This document shows, one piece after another, positions 1 through 10,900 of a DNA stretch of 64,000 nt. A program made the translations under genes and the position numbers. Under the pieces are notes generated by a model. That model was not told where the DNA came from and searched no databases. It saw nothing but the letters and a program-made list of their open reading frames with translations. Source of the stretch: Tribonema minus (Eukaryota; Sar; Xanthophyceae; Tribonematales; Tribonemataceae); contig JAFCMP010000009.1 of assembly GCA_017506865.1 (NCBI GenBank), positions 372,001 through 436,000 on the forward strand, read 5' to 3'. Position 1 is the stretch's first letter. Each line of letters begins with the position of its first letter.

Positions 1-1723
1 GTTGGATAGATCCAATAAAAGGTTGCAAGGAGAAACCCCAACTTGGTGCTCGCCACTGATTGCACTGTGAGGGACCCAGGTTATACGTGCCGATGATGTT
101 GGCGACATCATAGGCACATGCCTTGCCTGATCACACATGTCTTGAAGCTGACGTCCACGTGATGGGACACACCGTGTCTTCACAAACTAGCCCAACTTGA
201 TGACGCTTTCACAATTTGTGTTTCATGCCATCCTCACTGAGAATGCATGACCAGATCTGGAGCTGTCAATGACTTGTTCGAAACCGAGCGGCACCTGCTG
301 ATGCACATGCTGCTGTTGTGTGCAGGGGGCGGAGAGGCGAACGGGACGCCATGGTGCACCCCGTCATTACGCTGGACGTCAGGCACCACATGGTGGCGCC
401 GCGCGACTCATGCACAAAGTCCCACCACTTGTGCCAGTTTGGCGTGACGGAAGTGTCGCACAACGCGGGCATCAAGGGGCTCTTCAAGGGAGAGTCGTTC
501 AGGCGCCTGTCGCTCCGCACACGATCGTTTCATGAGATGAAGGAGTGGGTCGCAAAGATCCGGGCCTGCGCGGTGGAGACCATTGCTGGCCCTGAAGAAC
601 GATTTGCGCGCGGGGGGAGCCCGCGGTTGTCGGATGGTGGGAGTCTGGAGGGCGGGGAGCCTTGGTCAGACGCAGAGACCAATGATGGGTGAAGAAAGGA
701 GCAAAGCGGACACAACTGCGCGCAGACTTTGCCAAGCTGACCGGCTGCCCTCACCGTTGTTCGGCGCAGCACGTGCTTGTCGCCAAGGCACTTGCTGACG
801 GCCGACGCTGCCCCTGCAGCTGCAATGGCGCTGACAAGCTCCCAAATGGTGGCAGCGGTGAACAGCTCAGGAGTAGCCAAGTGGCAACGACGGCCTCCTG
901 TGCTGCTTGCACCCGCTGGCCGCAAACGATGAGCAGTGCAGGACCCGCGACACACCTTGTAGCAGCGCTCTGGCACACGTGGTGCACCACGAAGCTGCGC
1001 ACGCGCTTGTGGATTTGCCAGTGTGGTACGTAGGGAAGGGGACTAGACACATGGCGTTTGTCCTGTCATCATGTGTGCATGTAGCACTTGCCATTTGCAG
1101 GGGCGCGCATGTTTGGGGACTGCCCATGACTTTGTGCTGCTTCAAAGCAGCAGTTCTAGCCCATACATCATATCTGGACCATCGGCTGTGGGGCACTTGA
1201 AGGAGGGCTTGCATCAGCTGGGTTGATAGTAGTATGTGTGCGCGCTGACGACTGACCCTTTTGCTTGCAGCATTGTGAAAAACAGGTGTTACAAAAAGGA
1301 ACAACAAACAGTGCGGTAGGCAGCGCCCGTAATCAGCACCAATTGTATCAGGTATATGCCATGTCCATTGAGGCCATATCTGGCTGCACGTGCTGCTCGG
1401 TGCTTGTCATTTGTGCTCATGCTTGAGCTCACATCAGTTCCCTGGGTGTGTACAGTTTTGAGAGGCTCCATACATGCTGATTGCTTGCTGGTTTCGGCTC
1501 CAAGCTACAGCCGTCAGCTTGATGCCTTCTGTGTTGGCATGAGACGTGATGATCCCGTATGCTCGCTTGATTGCGTTGCGTTTGCTGACGACATGCACAA
1601 CCCTGGTGTCAGGACATGCACGAATGGCAGCTGCCACGCAGCTCAGACTTCTGCTTGTTGCACATGTGCACCCGTGTGCTTTGATATTGCGTGTGTTCAT
1701 ACTGGATGCACCTTGATGTCAGA
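1..1723. other. No secure gene; low-information flank
   Basis: Apart from the weak exon listed at 300-692, I see no reading frame here with a recognisable domain. Open frames are short and occur on both strands at the density expected for DNA of this composition. A short frame at 822-931 that ends in a basic tail could be a terminal exon of the same gene as 300-692, but nothing ties the two together. The right edge is the 3' end of the minus-strand zinc-finger gene. Confidence 0.4.
318..692 (+). CDS. Possible PH-domain-like exon, family not secure
   Basis: A plus-strand open frame follows a plausible splice acceptor (pyrimidine-rich tract ending gtgtgcag at about 330). Its middle reads as a beta-strand ending LSLRTRS followed by a helix HEMKEWVAKIRA. 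This resembles the last strand and C-terminal helix of pleckstrin-homology domains, where a Trp in the helix is characteristic; phospholipase D proteins carry such a domain. No HKD catalytic motif or other domain could be found nearby, so the host protein is unknown. The similarity is weak and may be chance. Confidence 0.25.
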   Translation: MCRGRRGERDAMVHPVITLDVRHHMVAPRDSCTKSHHLCQFGVTEVSHNAGIKGLFKGESFRRLSLRTRSFHEMKEWVAKIRACAVETIAGPEERFARGGSPRLSDGGSLEGGEPWSDAETNDG

Positions 1724-4700
1724 TCAAGTGCCCCCTAGTGCCTCTGCATGTGCCAGTTCCTTGGCTATACCCAACCGCTCTGCTTCAATCGCTTTATACC
1801 CAGTGCCAGTTCGCGCCCATGCCGCAAAGTACTCCAGCCTCTTGGCCACCAATGCCAGTGTCTTCTTCTTCTTGGCACCTGGCTCTTGCAGCGCTGCCGC
1901 AAACAGCGCCATCAAGTCCAGCAGAGCTGTTTGTGTGACCACTTGTGTGCTGAGCAAGCTCAAGGCGTCTTTCAAGGCCCTGATGGACAGTTGCGTGGCA
2001 TTGCCTTTGGCGATGCCTGTGAGCGCTTGCTGCAACAACGAGGGACAAACAAAGAGACCAGATGAGGGCAATGTCTCCAAGGGTGCAATGCAAGCACATG
2101 CTTGGCCACTATGATGCATCGAAACTGCTTGCATGAGCAGAAGCAGGGAAACGAACTTATCATTCGAATAAACACCAGATTCACCTCAGCAGGGCCGTGT
2201 GTCCTCTACAGAGGTGTCCACACTGCCCATTTGTTGTGCGATGCGATCATCAGAGAGTGCAGGACGGACGTGACCCGGCATGGCGTCGCATTCTCAGATC
2301 AGAATACCTGAGTCACTGTCGTGAGCTCCGTGGCTGTTGTCACCGGCTAGGAATAATGCACATGTGCTGACACAAATAAGCTACACACGACCGCGCATGC
2401 TGACTTAAAAAAAGGAAGTATGATGAAACTGCCCATGCAACGCGTCCCAGCGCTGGACACACAGATGTTGCAGCACTGTGTGAGCACGGTGCGCACACTA
2501 CGACCTTCACTGTTACAGTAGTGCTTAGTACATGATGACATTGAGCACATGCGTTAGGCACATGGTCCTATTGATCATGACTTGCACATTGTCTAGACTG
2601 TACGCAGCATCTCTCGAAAAATGGCAGGGTTTTAACTGGTTTGTATGAGACATCGTGCATGTTGTACTCACATATAAATTGTCATAGAAGTATAAAACAC
2701 TTCCTCAAGTGCCAGGGCATCGGCACTGACTTCAGATGCTGACCAAAAGAGGGTGCGGTATGAAGTCATAAACGTGCATGACAGTGAAGTACTTCATACC
2801 TGCCGCAGATGGCATGACTCCATCGCCAGCGCTACACTGGCGTGACGTGCATCCTTAGAGAGCACTGCCGACAGCTGTAGCATGTCTGCCGCTGCCTGTG
2901 AGCAGTGTACAAAAAAAGGTGAACTCATTCAGTCAAGCATTGTTATATGCTGCAGCAATCTTATCACCATGTGCGGCGCGAGTGCTTGAGTCAATATGCA
3001 GCAGGCATGGTCATCACACCTTCGACCAATTCATCATACTTCGATGTACAACTTATCCAATCACTGCGCAAGACAGGGCACAAAATTGCTTCTGAGGTAC
3101 AATAAACTGAACTGCACGACTCTCGTCAAAATGAACAAGTTGCTGTGTCTTGTACAAGTCAGGTGACTGCGCGTGGCTGACAGTCTCTTGCACAAAATCA
3201 ATCACGCCATCTATGTGATTCGTCCGGTTCCAACAAGAGCCACGTCACTCGTCGCAGACACCGGTTGCACGTCAGGCGAATCACAACATACCTGCAGGGG
3301 GTCGCAGCACCAGCACCCATTGTACAGGCGCATTAGCGCAGCGTAAGAGCACAAGACGTCCAGCACCAGGTGCGGCAACAGTGGGGATGCCGCTGGCGAC
3401 GTCAACCGCAGGCCGTCGCTCGCCAGAGAAATGTGCGCTGCCTGCAGCAGCTGCGCCGCTGCGTGGCGTGAACATGTTGTGTCGGTGTCCACCACTGCAT
3501 ATGTGCCTTCTGCTGGCTGCTGCGGCTGTGCCGCAGAAGTAGTGGGTGGCAGCTCCTGCACCAAGAGTTTGGCTGGAGACTCCCACCAGGGCTCCCAGAC
3601 CTGTACATACCTGCATGTGATTCAATGACATGCTAAGTGAGCAGCGCCGTGTGTATTGCCATTGGAGGCATTATTTGAGGCCTCTATCAAGGTGCATGAG
3701 TTTTTATGACGAGTCAGGCAAACACCAAGGGACACGTAGCATACGGCCATCAAGCCCATCTATACAGGTGCCTCATGACACACGTAGACTATCTGCAGCA
3801 GGCAACAGAGGTAGTATTTGTCAAACCAGCCACTCCAGCAAAAACTAAGCGCACCTGGTCAGAACACCGCTCTGCACGGCACGCATGAACGCCGCCCTCT
3901 CTTCCTTGCTCAGGTGCTCCAAGCTCAGCTCACCACTGCCTGTCGAGTCAGCGGTTGCCGCCACTCCCTGCTCCGTGATGTGTGCCTGTTGCATCAGCTG
4001 CAGCAGACGCTCATCACTCAGGCTGCTGCTGTCACCATACTGTCCATCTGCTGCCACTGCCTCAGCCGTTGCAGGCCCCCCTGCGCTGTCGCCTTGGCCG
4101 CCCCTTACTCGCTGCAGCATGGCTTTCACCTCCTGTTGGGCCATAAACACAGTACGTGGAGGTGAACGTTGGTGCATTTTGAGAAATCACAGATCAGCAC
4201 TTGTGTAATGAAACAGAACAGGACAGAACCCTGCTTCTGTAAACAGTGCTTCTGTCAGTACCATGACAGGCAAGCAAGCCTGTCCCCACATCATACCAGC
4301 GCTCTCATTTGCAACAGAGCGTGCCAGACACCAGAGAGTGAGACAGTGCAGATGGCAGGCACAACAAACAAAAGTGATTGCCGTCATGATACTGACTGTG
4401 TCTCGCAAGACATGCCATTTTGTATAGGTGGCATCATATCCTGCATTGCTGATGCGTCACCAAGTTTTTCACCCGGGGATGTCCCCCTTCAAGCAACAAG
4501 TGATTGGCCTGCTGTACCTGTTGCGCCTGCCGCGCTGAAACAGGGTCCACACCAGCTCTCTCCGCCTCCATGCTGGCTAGTTCACCCTCCACCCGTTCCT
4601 TGTAGAAAGCTTCCGTGCAAGCGCCGCCATGCTTTTTGTAGCATGCTGCACTGCAGTAAGGCAAGTGACACCGAGGACAGATGTATGGTGCGACTGCCCT

Positions 4701-4931
4701 GCTGCAAACCAGACATACGCGACGGTTGACAGGACCCGCGCCTGCTGCTGCCACTGCCGCTTCTGCTGAAGCAGAGGCAGGCAGAGAGATGGCGGGAGCA
4801 TCGCGCTTGCTGACAGTCACTGTGCCAGGACGAGGCCGTACTGTAATCGGCGCATTGGCTGCAGGTATCTGCTGCTGCTGTGGCAGAGGCCTTTGCTCTT
4901 GCTGCTGGCGTGCGCTGGGCTGCATAGCCAT
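1724..4931 (-). CDS. ZNHIT2: HIT-type zinc-finger protein, ZNHIT2-like, five exons
   Basis: Exons read from the minus strand: 4931-4461, 4132-3855, 3610-3292, 2895-2800, 2029-1724. They sum to 1470 nt (489 aa) with matching phases. The start is the ATG at 4931. A Gln/Pro/Ala-rich N-terminus precedes a zf-HIT finger at about residues 73-105: CLVC, then CPRCHLPYC, then AACYKKHGGAC. Later come SLEHLSKEERAAF and a Trp-rich stretch WEPWW, typical of ZNHIT2 downstream of the finger, then helical C-terminal segments with KRLEYFAAWAR. Family knowledge: ZNHIT2 is a cofactor linking R2TP/HSP90 to assembly of U5 snRNP and related complexes. The exon 1 donor could instead lie six codons earlier (CGG|GTGAAA). 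The neighbour at 5007 is divergent, leaving a 75-bp shared upstream region. Confidence 0.9.
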
Positions 4932-5006
4932 CACCTAGGAACTACTCGGATCGGTTCTTCAACTTGATCTTGAAGTTTTCTCGTACGATCCACACACGCG
5001 CTCAGC
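4932..5006. promoter_or_regulatory. Short divergent intergenic region between ZNHIT2-like and TrmB-like genes
   Basis: The two start codons point away from each other and are only 75 bp apart, so core promoters must overlap or lie inside the 5' ends. The spacer contains an interrupted palindrome of the cttcaa...ttgaag type at about 4958-4976, a motif that recurs elsewhere in the window. No TATA-like element is obvious. The spacing depends on the tentative first exon of the methyltransferase. Confidence 0.4.
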
Positions 5007-7223
5007 ATGCCCCGCCAGCTTGTACTCGCCGTTGCTGCCGCGTCCTGCCTGCCTGTACGCGCACTACAATGTGTACCGGGCCATGCAGGCTTCCAGACAC
5101 AGTATTACAATCATGGTGGCCGTCATGAAGCACAAGCACGCAGCGCAATCGACGGCGAAGAGGCCACAGCAGCATTGTCACACCTTAATCTTTCAAGGTC
5201 AGTTTTGGTAAAACGAGGCACTGCAGTGCTGTCACAAAAGTCTCTGGAGATGTACATACTGTAGTGTCCCATAATCTGCACATGGCGAGATTTACGATGT
5301 GCCCATCCACCCGTTGTGGTGTCTGCTTCTGCAGGCAGGAGCGTACACTCGCTCGAAAAAGCCGAAGCTACCGACGCCGACAGGTCAGAAGCTGATGTGC
5401 AGCATGTGGGTGATGGCATATTGACTCTGCAGCCTGTTACAGAAGCTGCTGTTTCTGTGACATGATGGTTGGAGTGGCACCTCACCACCTCGTTCCTTGC
5501 CGAATGGTGCAGGGTAAGCTGACGGCTGCGCAGAGGCGTGCAATGAGGGAGCTGTGGCCTGTGTATGGTCTGGATATACTGCCGAATGAAAAGTGGGATT
5601 GGCGGCACACCTTTCAATGTAAGCGATCAGTGGCACCAACTTGCAGGCCACCTGTACTGCACTGCACTCACTGCGTTGCTGCTTGTCGTCTTCACTTGCC
5701 ATTCCAGATTCCCTCTTTAAGCACTTGTCTTCAACTCAGTGCCACATCATTGCTGTGTCTGATGCACCGCAGCGCATACTCGAGCTGCCCCGCCTCGAGT
5801 CATACTGGACATAGGCTTTGGCAAGGGCGACAGCATACTGGCTATGGCGCGTGCTGCGCCGGACCTCTGCTTCTGCGGCATAGAGGTGCACAAGCCAGGC
5901 ATTGGGGCAGCCCTACAGCGCCTGGGTGCCGGTATTGTGGAGCGGAGGGACGATCTGCTGCAAGCAGATGCGCAAGCACTACAACTGGACTCGACAACAC
6001 CCATACTGTGCCTGGACGACCTACCCCCAGTAGTGACGGCAGAGGTGCACTCTGCTGAGGCTGATGTCGGGGCCATACGCGTCCTTGGAGGCGGAGTGGA
6101 GCAGGATGCGGTGCGACGGCGTGCAGTCAAAAATGTGCGACTGATATATGGTGACGCGATCATGGTGCTGGCGGACAGCATCCCTGAGCACTCGTTGTCA
6201 GAAGTGTGCATATTCTACCCTGACCCCTTTCCGGATGACCCCAACAGGCGCATTGTCAGGTGAGTGGTGGTTATCCCAGCAAGTGTGCTGCACTGTTCAT
6301 GCCAATTGTGGTGATGAAGCTGCACAAGTACATGTGTCCTCCATGCTTGGTATGCTGTCACACACAATTCGGTGTGACTTTGTAGAGGTACGATAAGGTT
6401 TGCTAGGGTGTAGGTTCCTGATACCCAAGACATGTGTTCTCATGAATCGCCTTTGCCTGGCTGTTGAAGCTCGCTGGCAAGACAGCGGCATCTTCTGTGA
6501 TGCAGTGTGTTTGGATTGTGCCACAGCTATCTGTAGTGTGTTGCGCACTGAGGCATCTGCACTTTTGACTGCTGGTGCGCTTGATCCACAGGCCACTCGT
6601 TGTGGAGCTGCTGGCATCAAGGCTACAAAATGGCGGCAAGCTGCACATTGCAACGGATGTGGAGGCATACGCTGCTCACATACAAACCGTGATGACAAGC
6701 GCTGACAGGTACATCATGATCCGATCAGTACCTGAGCACTAGGTATATTGCAGCATGTGTTTTTATGACGGTGCAGTTGACATTTATGCAGCAAATCTGA
6801 CACATAAACCCACATGCGGTTGAGCAGTTGCTCTACCTATACGTGGCAATTGCATTTGTACCACTCAAGAACCAGACGTTGCTTCAGCAATACACGTTTT
6901 GCAGCTATGGATGGACAGACCTGTTGTGCGCATGGACAACGCACCACGCGCTTGGTCCCTTGGAGAGAACTTGTACCGAGTTTGCATACTGACATGGCAT
7001 AAAACCAACCGAGATGCAGGTGCTAATCCGTGGCGCGGTGTGTCCTTGTTGTTGCCATCCGTGCTGCGACAGCAAGATGCTGGGCTGGCATGGGGGGCAG
7101 TTGTCAGCAAGGCCTCACTGGCGGCCGCACACCATGTATGAGCGGATTGCATTTGAAGAGGGTAGAAGCACGTGGGACTTCACGTATGTGGTGGACCACG
7201 ATCAGCGAATCGTCCACCATTAG
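5007..7223 (+). CDS. trmB: tRNA (guanine-N7-)-methyltransferase, TrmB family, six exons
   Basis: Exons 5007-5197, 5339-5405, 5513-5618, 5773-6259, 6592-6708 and 7073-7223 sum to 1119 nt (372 aa) with matching phases. The last four are firm. The first two supply an N-terminus [19 protein letters not shown] that could be an organelle or secretory presequence. Signatures: [14 protein letters not shown], the SAM-binding motif [24 protein letters not shown], the [14 protein letters not shown] substrate/SAM motif, [11 protein letters not shown], and a C-terminal [11 protein letters not shown] followed by EEGRSTWDF. Family knowledge: these enzymes make m7G, usually at tRNA position 46, using S-adenosylmethionine. 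About 55 residues between [10 protein letters not shown] and the VRLIYGDA strand look like a lineage-specific insertion. This bacterial-type C-terminus suggests a plastid or mitochondrial enzyme (inference). Confidence 0.92.
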
Positions 7224-7997
7224 CAGCATCAAGTAGCAAGCATCACCACAGCATGCCGACACCATCCGGCTTCATCATTAGCACCAGCACCTGCAGCGAC
7301 AAGCACCACCAGCTCGCATCAAGCAGCCAACGGCAAGCAATGCTATCAGATAAGAAGCAGCAGCGGCGTCTAGACTCAATGCAAGCACACTGACTACAGT
7401 AGCTGTAAGCAACGCCAGTCTCATGTGATGACATTGCTAAACTAGTGAAGTTCATCTAGTGAAGTTCATCTATGAACTTCACAAGTTCACTGTGAGCTAG
7501 CCTAGACTTAAGTTAGACTGGGTTCAGCAACATTGGTCACACATCAGTTTGTAGTGCACAACATCAGAGTTACGTTCCCAGCCTTGCTGTAGTAAGGCAG
7601 CACTTGTAGCAGACTATATCAAGCCTCAAGCCTGCCTCAATGACGCGTGCTTCAATAAGACTATCGGTGAGCTCTCGATTTCTTTCTATTCTACTTCTGA
7701 GTCATCATGTTCTCTGAGCTTGCCTGCCTGTGAATGCTCTTCCAGCTTGCATGTTTGCATTTATGACAGCATCACATGGTAGTTTGTTTCACAATTACAC
7801 TGATTGAAAGCGGATACAGTGCCTCAGTGACTGCATGACGCAAGCTGCCACGCAGCAATTTGGGCGGCTTGGATAACAAAGGCTCCATGTTTACAAAGTT
7901 AGTACCAAAACAGCACCATGCACCCATACATGAACTTTATTCGGTGACTTGGCTTCAGTCAGCTGCAATGTTCGAGCGCACTGTCATCTGTCTCTTC
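7224..7997. other. Convergent intergenic region with a short hairpin
   Basis: This 774-bp spacer lies between the 3' ends of the methyltransferase (+) and the Fanzor-like gene (-). At 7443-7482 the 11-mer gtgaagttcat occurs twice in direct orientation and is followed at once by its inverse atgaacttcac, so the RNA can fold into a hairpin. Upstream, 7230-7340 is rich in cagc/caag trinucleotide-like repeats. No reading frame is convincing. In Fanzor and TnpB loci the guide (omega) RNA is commonly specified at or just past the 3' end of the nuclease gene, so this is the place to look for one. Confidence 0.5.
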
Positions 7998-10900
7998 CTA
8001 TTGCATGCATCGGATACAAAAGTAGTAGCTTGTGTCACGCGCATTGGTGTCGCGGTCGATGACAGCAACCCCCCCCTCCGCCGCCTGAGCGAGAGCGCAG
8101 TTCTCGTTCCGGCACACCCTGTTTCTGTGCCCGAACTCATCGCCGCCGCCCCGCGTGGGCTGTCCACACACCAGGCACGAGGCGGAACTGTATGGCTGTG
8201 GCGTCATCAATGTCGGACACCGGCATGCCAGCTGCGCCACCAATTTCTTGATGGGAATGGCGGCGCGGCCGTGGGAGGGGAAGCGCGCACATGCGCCAAA
8301 GAAGATGATGCGACGGGGCCTCCTGCGCGTGTCGCGCCACCTCCTGTGCCTGCGCCTGCGCCGTGGATACTGGCGGCCGCGGGCCCGCACACGCTTCCAT
8401 CCCGGCGGCCTGTGCTGCAGCCGAATTGGGGCCAGCTTTTCTGCCATCTTGGCAATGGCGGCCTGCTGCGCACGGAAGCGACTGAACCTCTGATGCCGTC
8501 GTGCTGGGTGCAGCAGCTCTCCCCACATGGCATCTGCATGGTGCCCCCAAGTGGTGCAGTAGGCGCGCAGCACCTGCGATGATGCAGCCACAAGGACGGG
8601 CACCGTGTATACACAGAGCAGAATGAGTGGGGGTTACCATTACAGTGGGGGCAGGGGTAGAGTCACGTGAGGGCACACCGCATCAGATTGTAGAGGACAT
8701 ACTATGTACAATCACAAAAGCCCCAAGGCTTCTTCTCCCACTGTCAAAGCTCTGCGCAGCGAATCACAATCATTGGCTCTACGCAACATTCATACATCAT
8801 GTGCACCAGATTGAGTGAATGACAGGCCGTTGGTGTGATGTGCCATTGACCTTGAGAGCCCCCAGGCTTTTTAATGACAGCAGCGACGAACATGAACGCA
8901 CACATCACTCCAGACTTGCATTTCAATCTGATGCGCTCCTGTAACTGTAGCAGTCACGTGGCACTTGCTGAGACGAGGACAAATGCGGTCACGTCCGACC
9001 GTCATGTGCTCGCTCACATTGTGCATCGAGATAGACAGCAGTGGGCCCTTGCGCACTGTTGAACCAGTATAACACAAGGCAAGAGCATGCATGCATGCAC
9101 ACTCATGCAAGAGCCTGCGGTGCTGGCTCAAGACAACACAAGGCCCGGTGCTGCTGCAGTGCCCCGCAATTCTTACCTGATAGCGGCCCGTGCGCGTGTG
9201 CCTGTCCGCGAGCGCCGCGAGTGCATCGCTGTACGCCTGGTTGGCCCCGCGGCGTTGCGCCTCCCCCTCCTCCTTGCGCACAGACAGTGCCCATTCGCGG
9301 TAGTCCGCCCCTGGCACCTCCTGCGCTGTTACGCCCTCGCCCTTTGGGGGCGGATTTGCTGCAAAATCCGCGGCGCTATCGCGCCTCCAGCGCTGGCCAA
9401 GGGCAGTGACCGCACTGAAAGCCAGCACCTGGCCCGGGTCCACCCCAGTCACCACGACATGGTCCAGGGCGTGCAGCCGCTCCTGTGCAGCAGGGGTAAC
9501 GTCCGCCACCGTAGCCGGCTCCGCCCCTATCTCCCTGTGCACACGCTGGAGGCGGAACACCCCATTGGGGCCTTCAGCCACCTCCCCCTCCAGCACATCC
9601 CCCAGCTCCTCATTGATGTACCCAACCTGTGACACAGAGGAGAATGCAATGAACATGAGTGGAGGGGGGGGGGGAGGGGTTTCAGCAAGCTATTGGGTGT
9701 ACTATTCAGTCTGCCCATGAGGTGTATACAATAGCACAGCGCCATGACAATCGGCGCCCTCACTGATGGCATGCTGATGGCATGCTGGAGTCACAAAGGT
9801 GAGGCTACACAGTGTCTGCATGCAGTCGACATTGAATTTTCACATGATATCCAGACTGTAACGGCACGCCATCGAGTCAGATTGCAAAATGGGACTTCAT
9901 GGCGCAAGTATGACATACTATCAATACCACAGTGGCAATGTCCATGATCGGCAAGAAAGCTGTTGAATCAATCAATCAACCTATGATTGAGTCAACGGAT
10001 GCAACAGTTGTGACGCGCGCCCCTCACCAGGTTGCATCTGCAACTGCAACATACGTTGTAGAACTCCGAGCAGCTCCGCCTAATCCAGCATTTAACACCA
10101 AGTCGGGTATAAGTACCTGATTGATGAGCATTACACAATGGATGATGACACTTTCTCTTTCAACCAGACATTCCTACGAGCTATCAGTAAGCACAGTGCT
10201 TGGCACCTGATAACCCCGCCGCGGCAGTTTGGTCAGGCCATGGGGGCCTTGGTGCGAGTCGTGGCTGGACACCAGCAGAAGCTTGAGCTGGTGCCCATCA
10301 GTCATGAAGGTCCTGTCCACCAGCCACGGGGCCAGGATGCGGTACCCTGGTTGGCCGGCGCGCTCAATTGCCCGCATCACACCGCGCTCGCTCCGCGCAT
10401 AGTGATTCGTGCGCTGCCGCATGGTGGTGATGTTGGCTGCCTTCGCCCATGGCTGCATGAACTCAGCATACCACCAGGGGCCCCGGCCGGCCATCCGCGC
10501 AGCAAGACCTGGAAACAGCTCGCCCATGCCGCTGCATATCAGAGGGGCAGCGCATGACACAGCGACAACAAAAGCACATCATGGTGAGACACTGTCACCA
10601 ATGTCACGCTGCGATGCGATGGATGCATACTGAAAGCATGGAACCAACCAACCGGTTTGAGCATATGACAATCTCAATCATCACAGTTGCCTGTGACTGC
10701 CAGGTTTCAGCGTATGATGCTGACTCAGACAGCCGCTCAGTGATCACCATATCACACGTATTAGAGTGATGAGACCATGATTGTCACACCAAAAGTTGAC
10801 AGAGTGACAGGTCAAGCGCGCTGATAGGACATCTGCAGTGTGCTAGTACCAGCAGCTAAGCTAATAGGACATCTGTATGTAGTGTGCTACTACAGTACTA

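Noticed and set aside
318-1050. A phospholipase D gene, from the PH-like segment and a downstream TKLRTRLW-like stretch
   Set aside because: No HKD motif in any frame and the downstream stretch has no supporting exon structure; kept only as a low-confidence PH-like exon.
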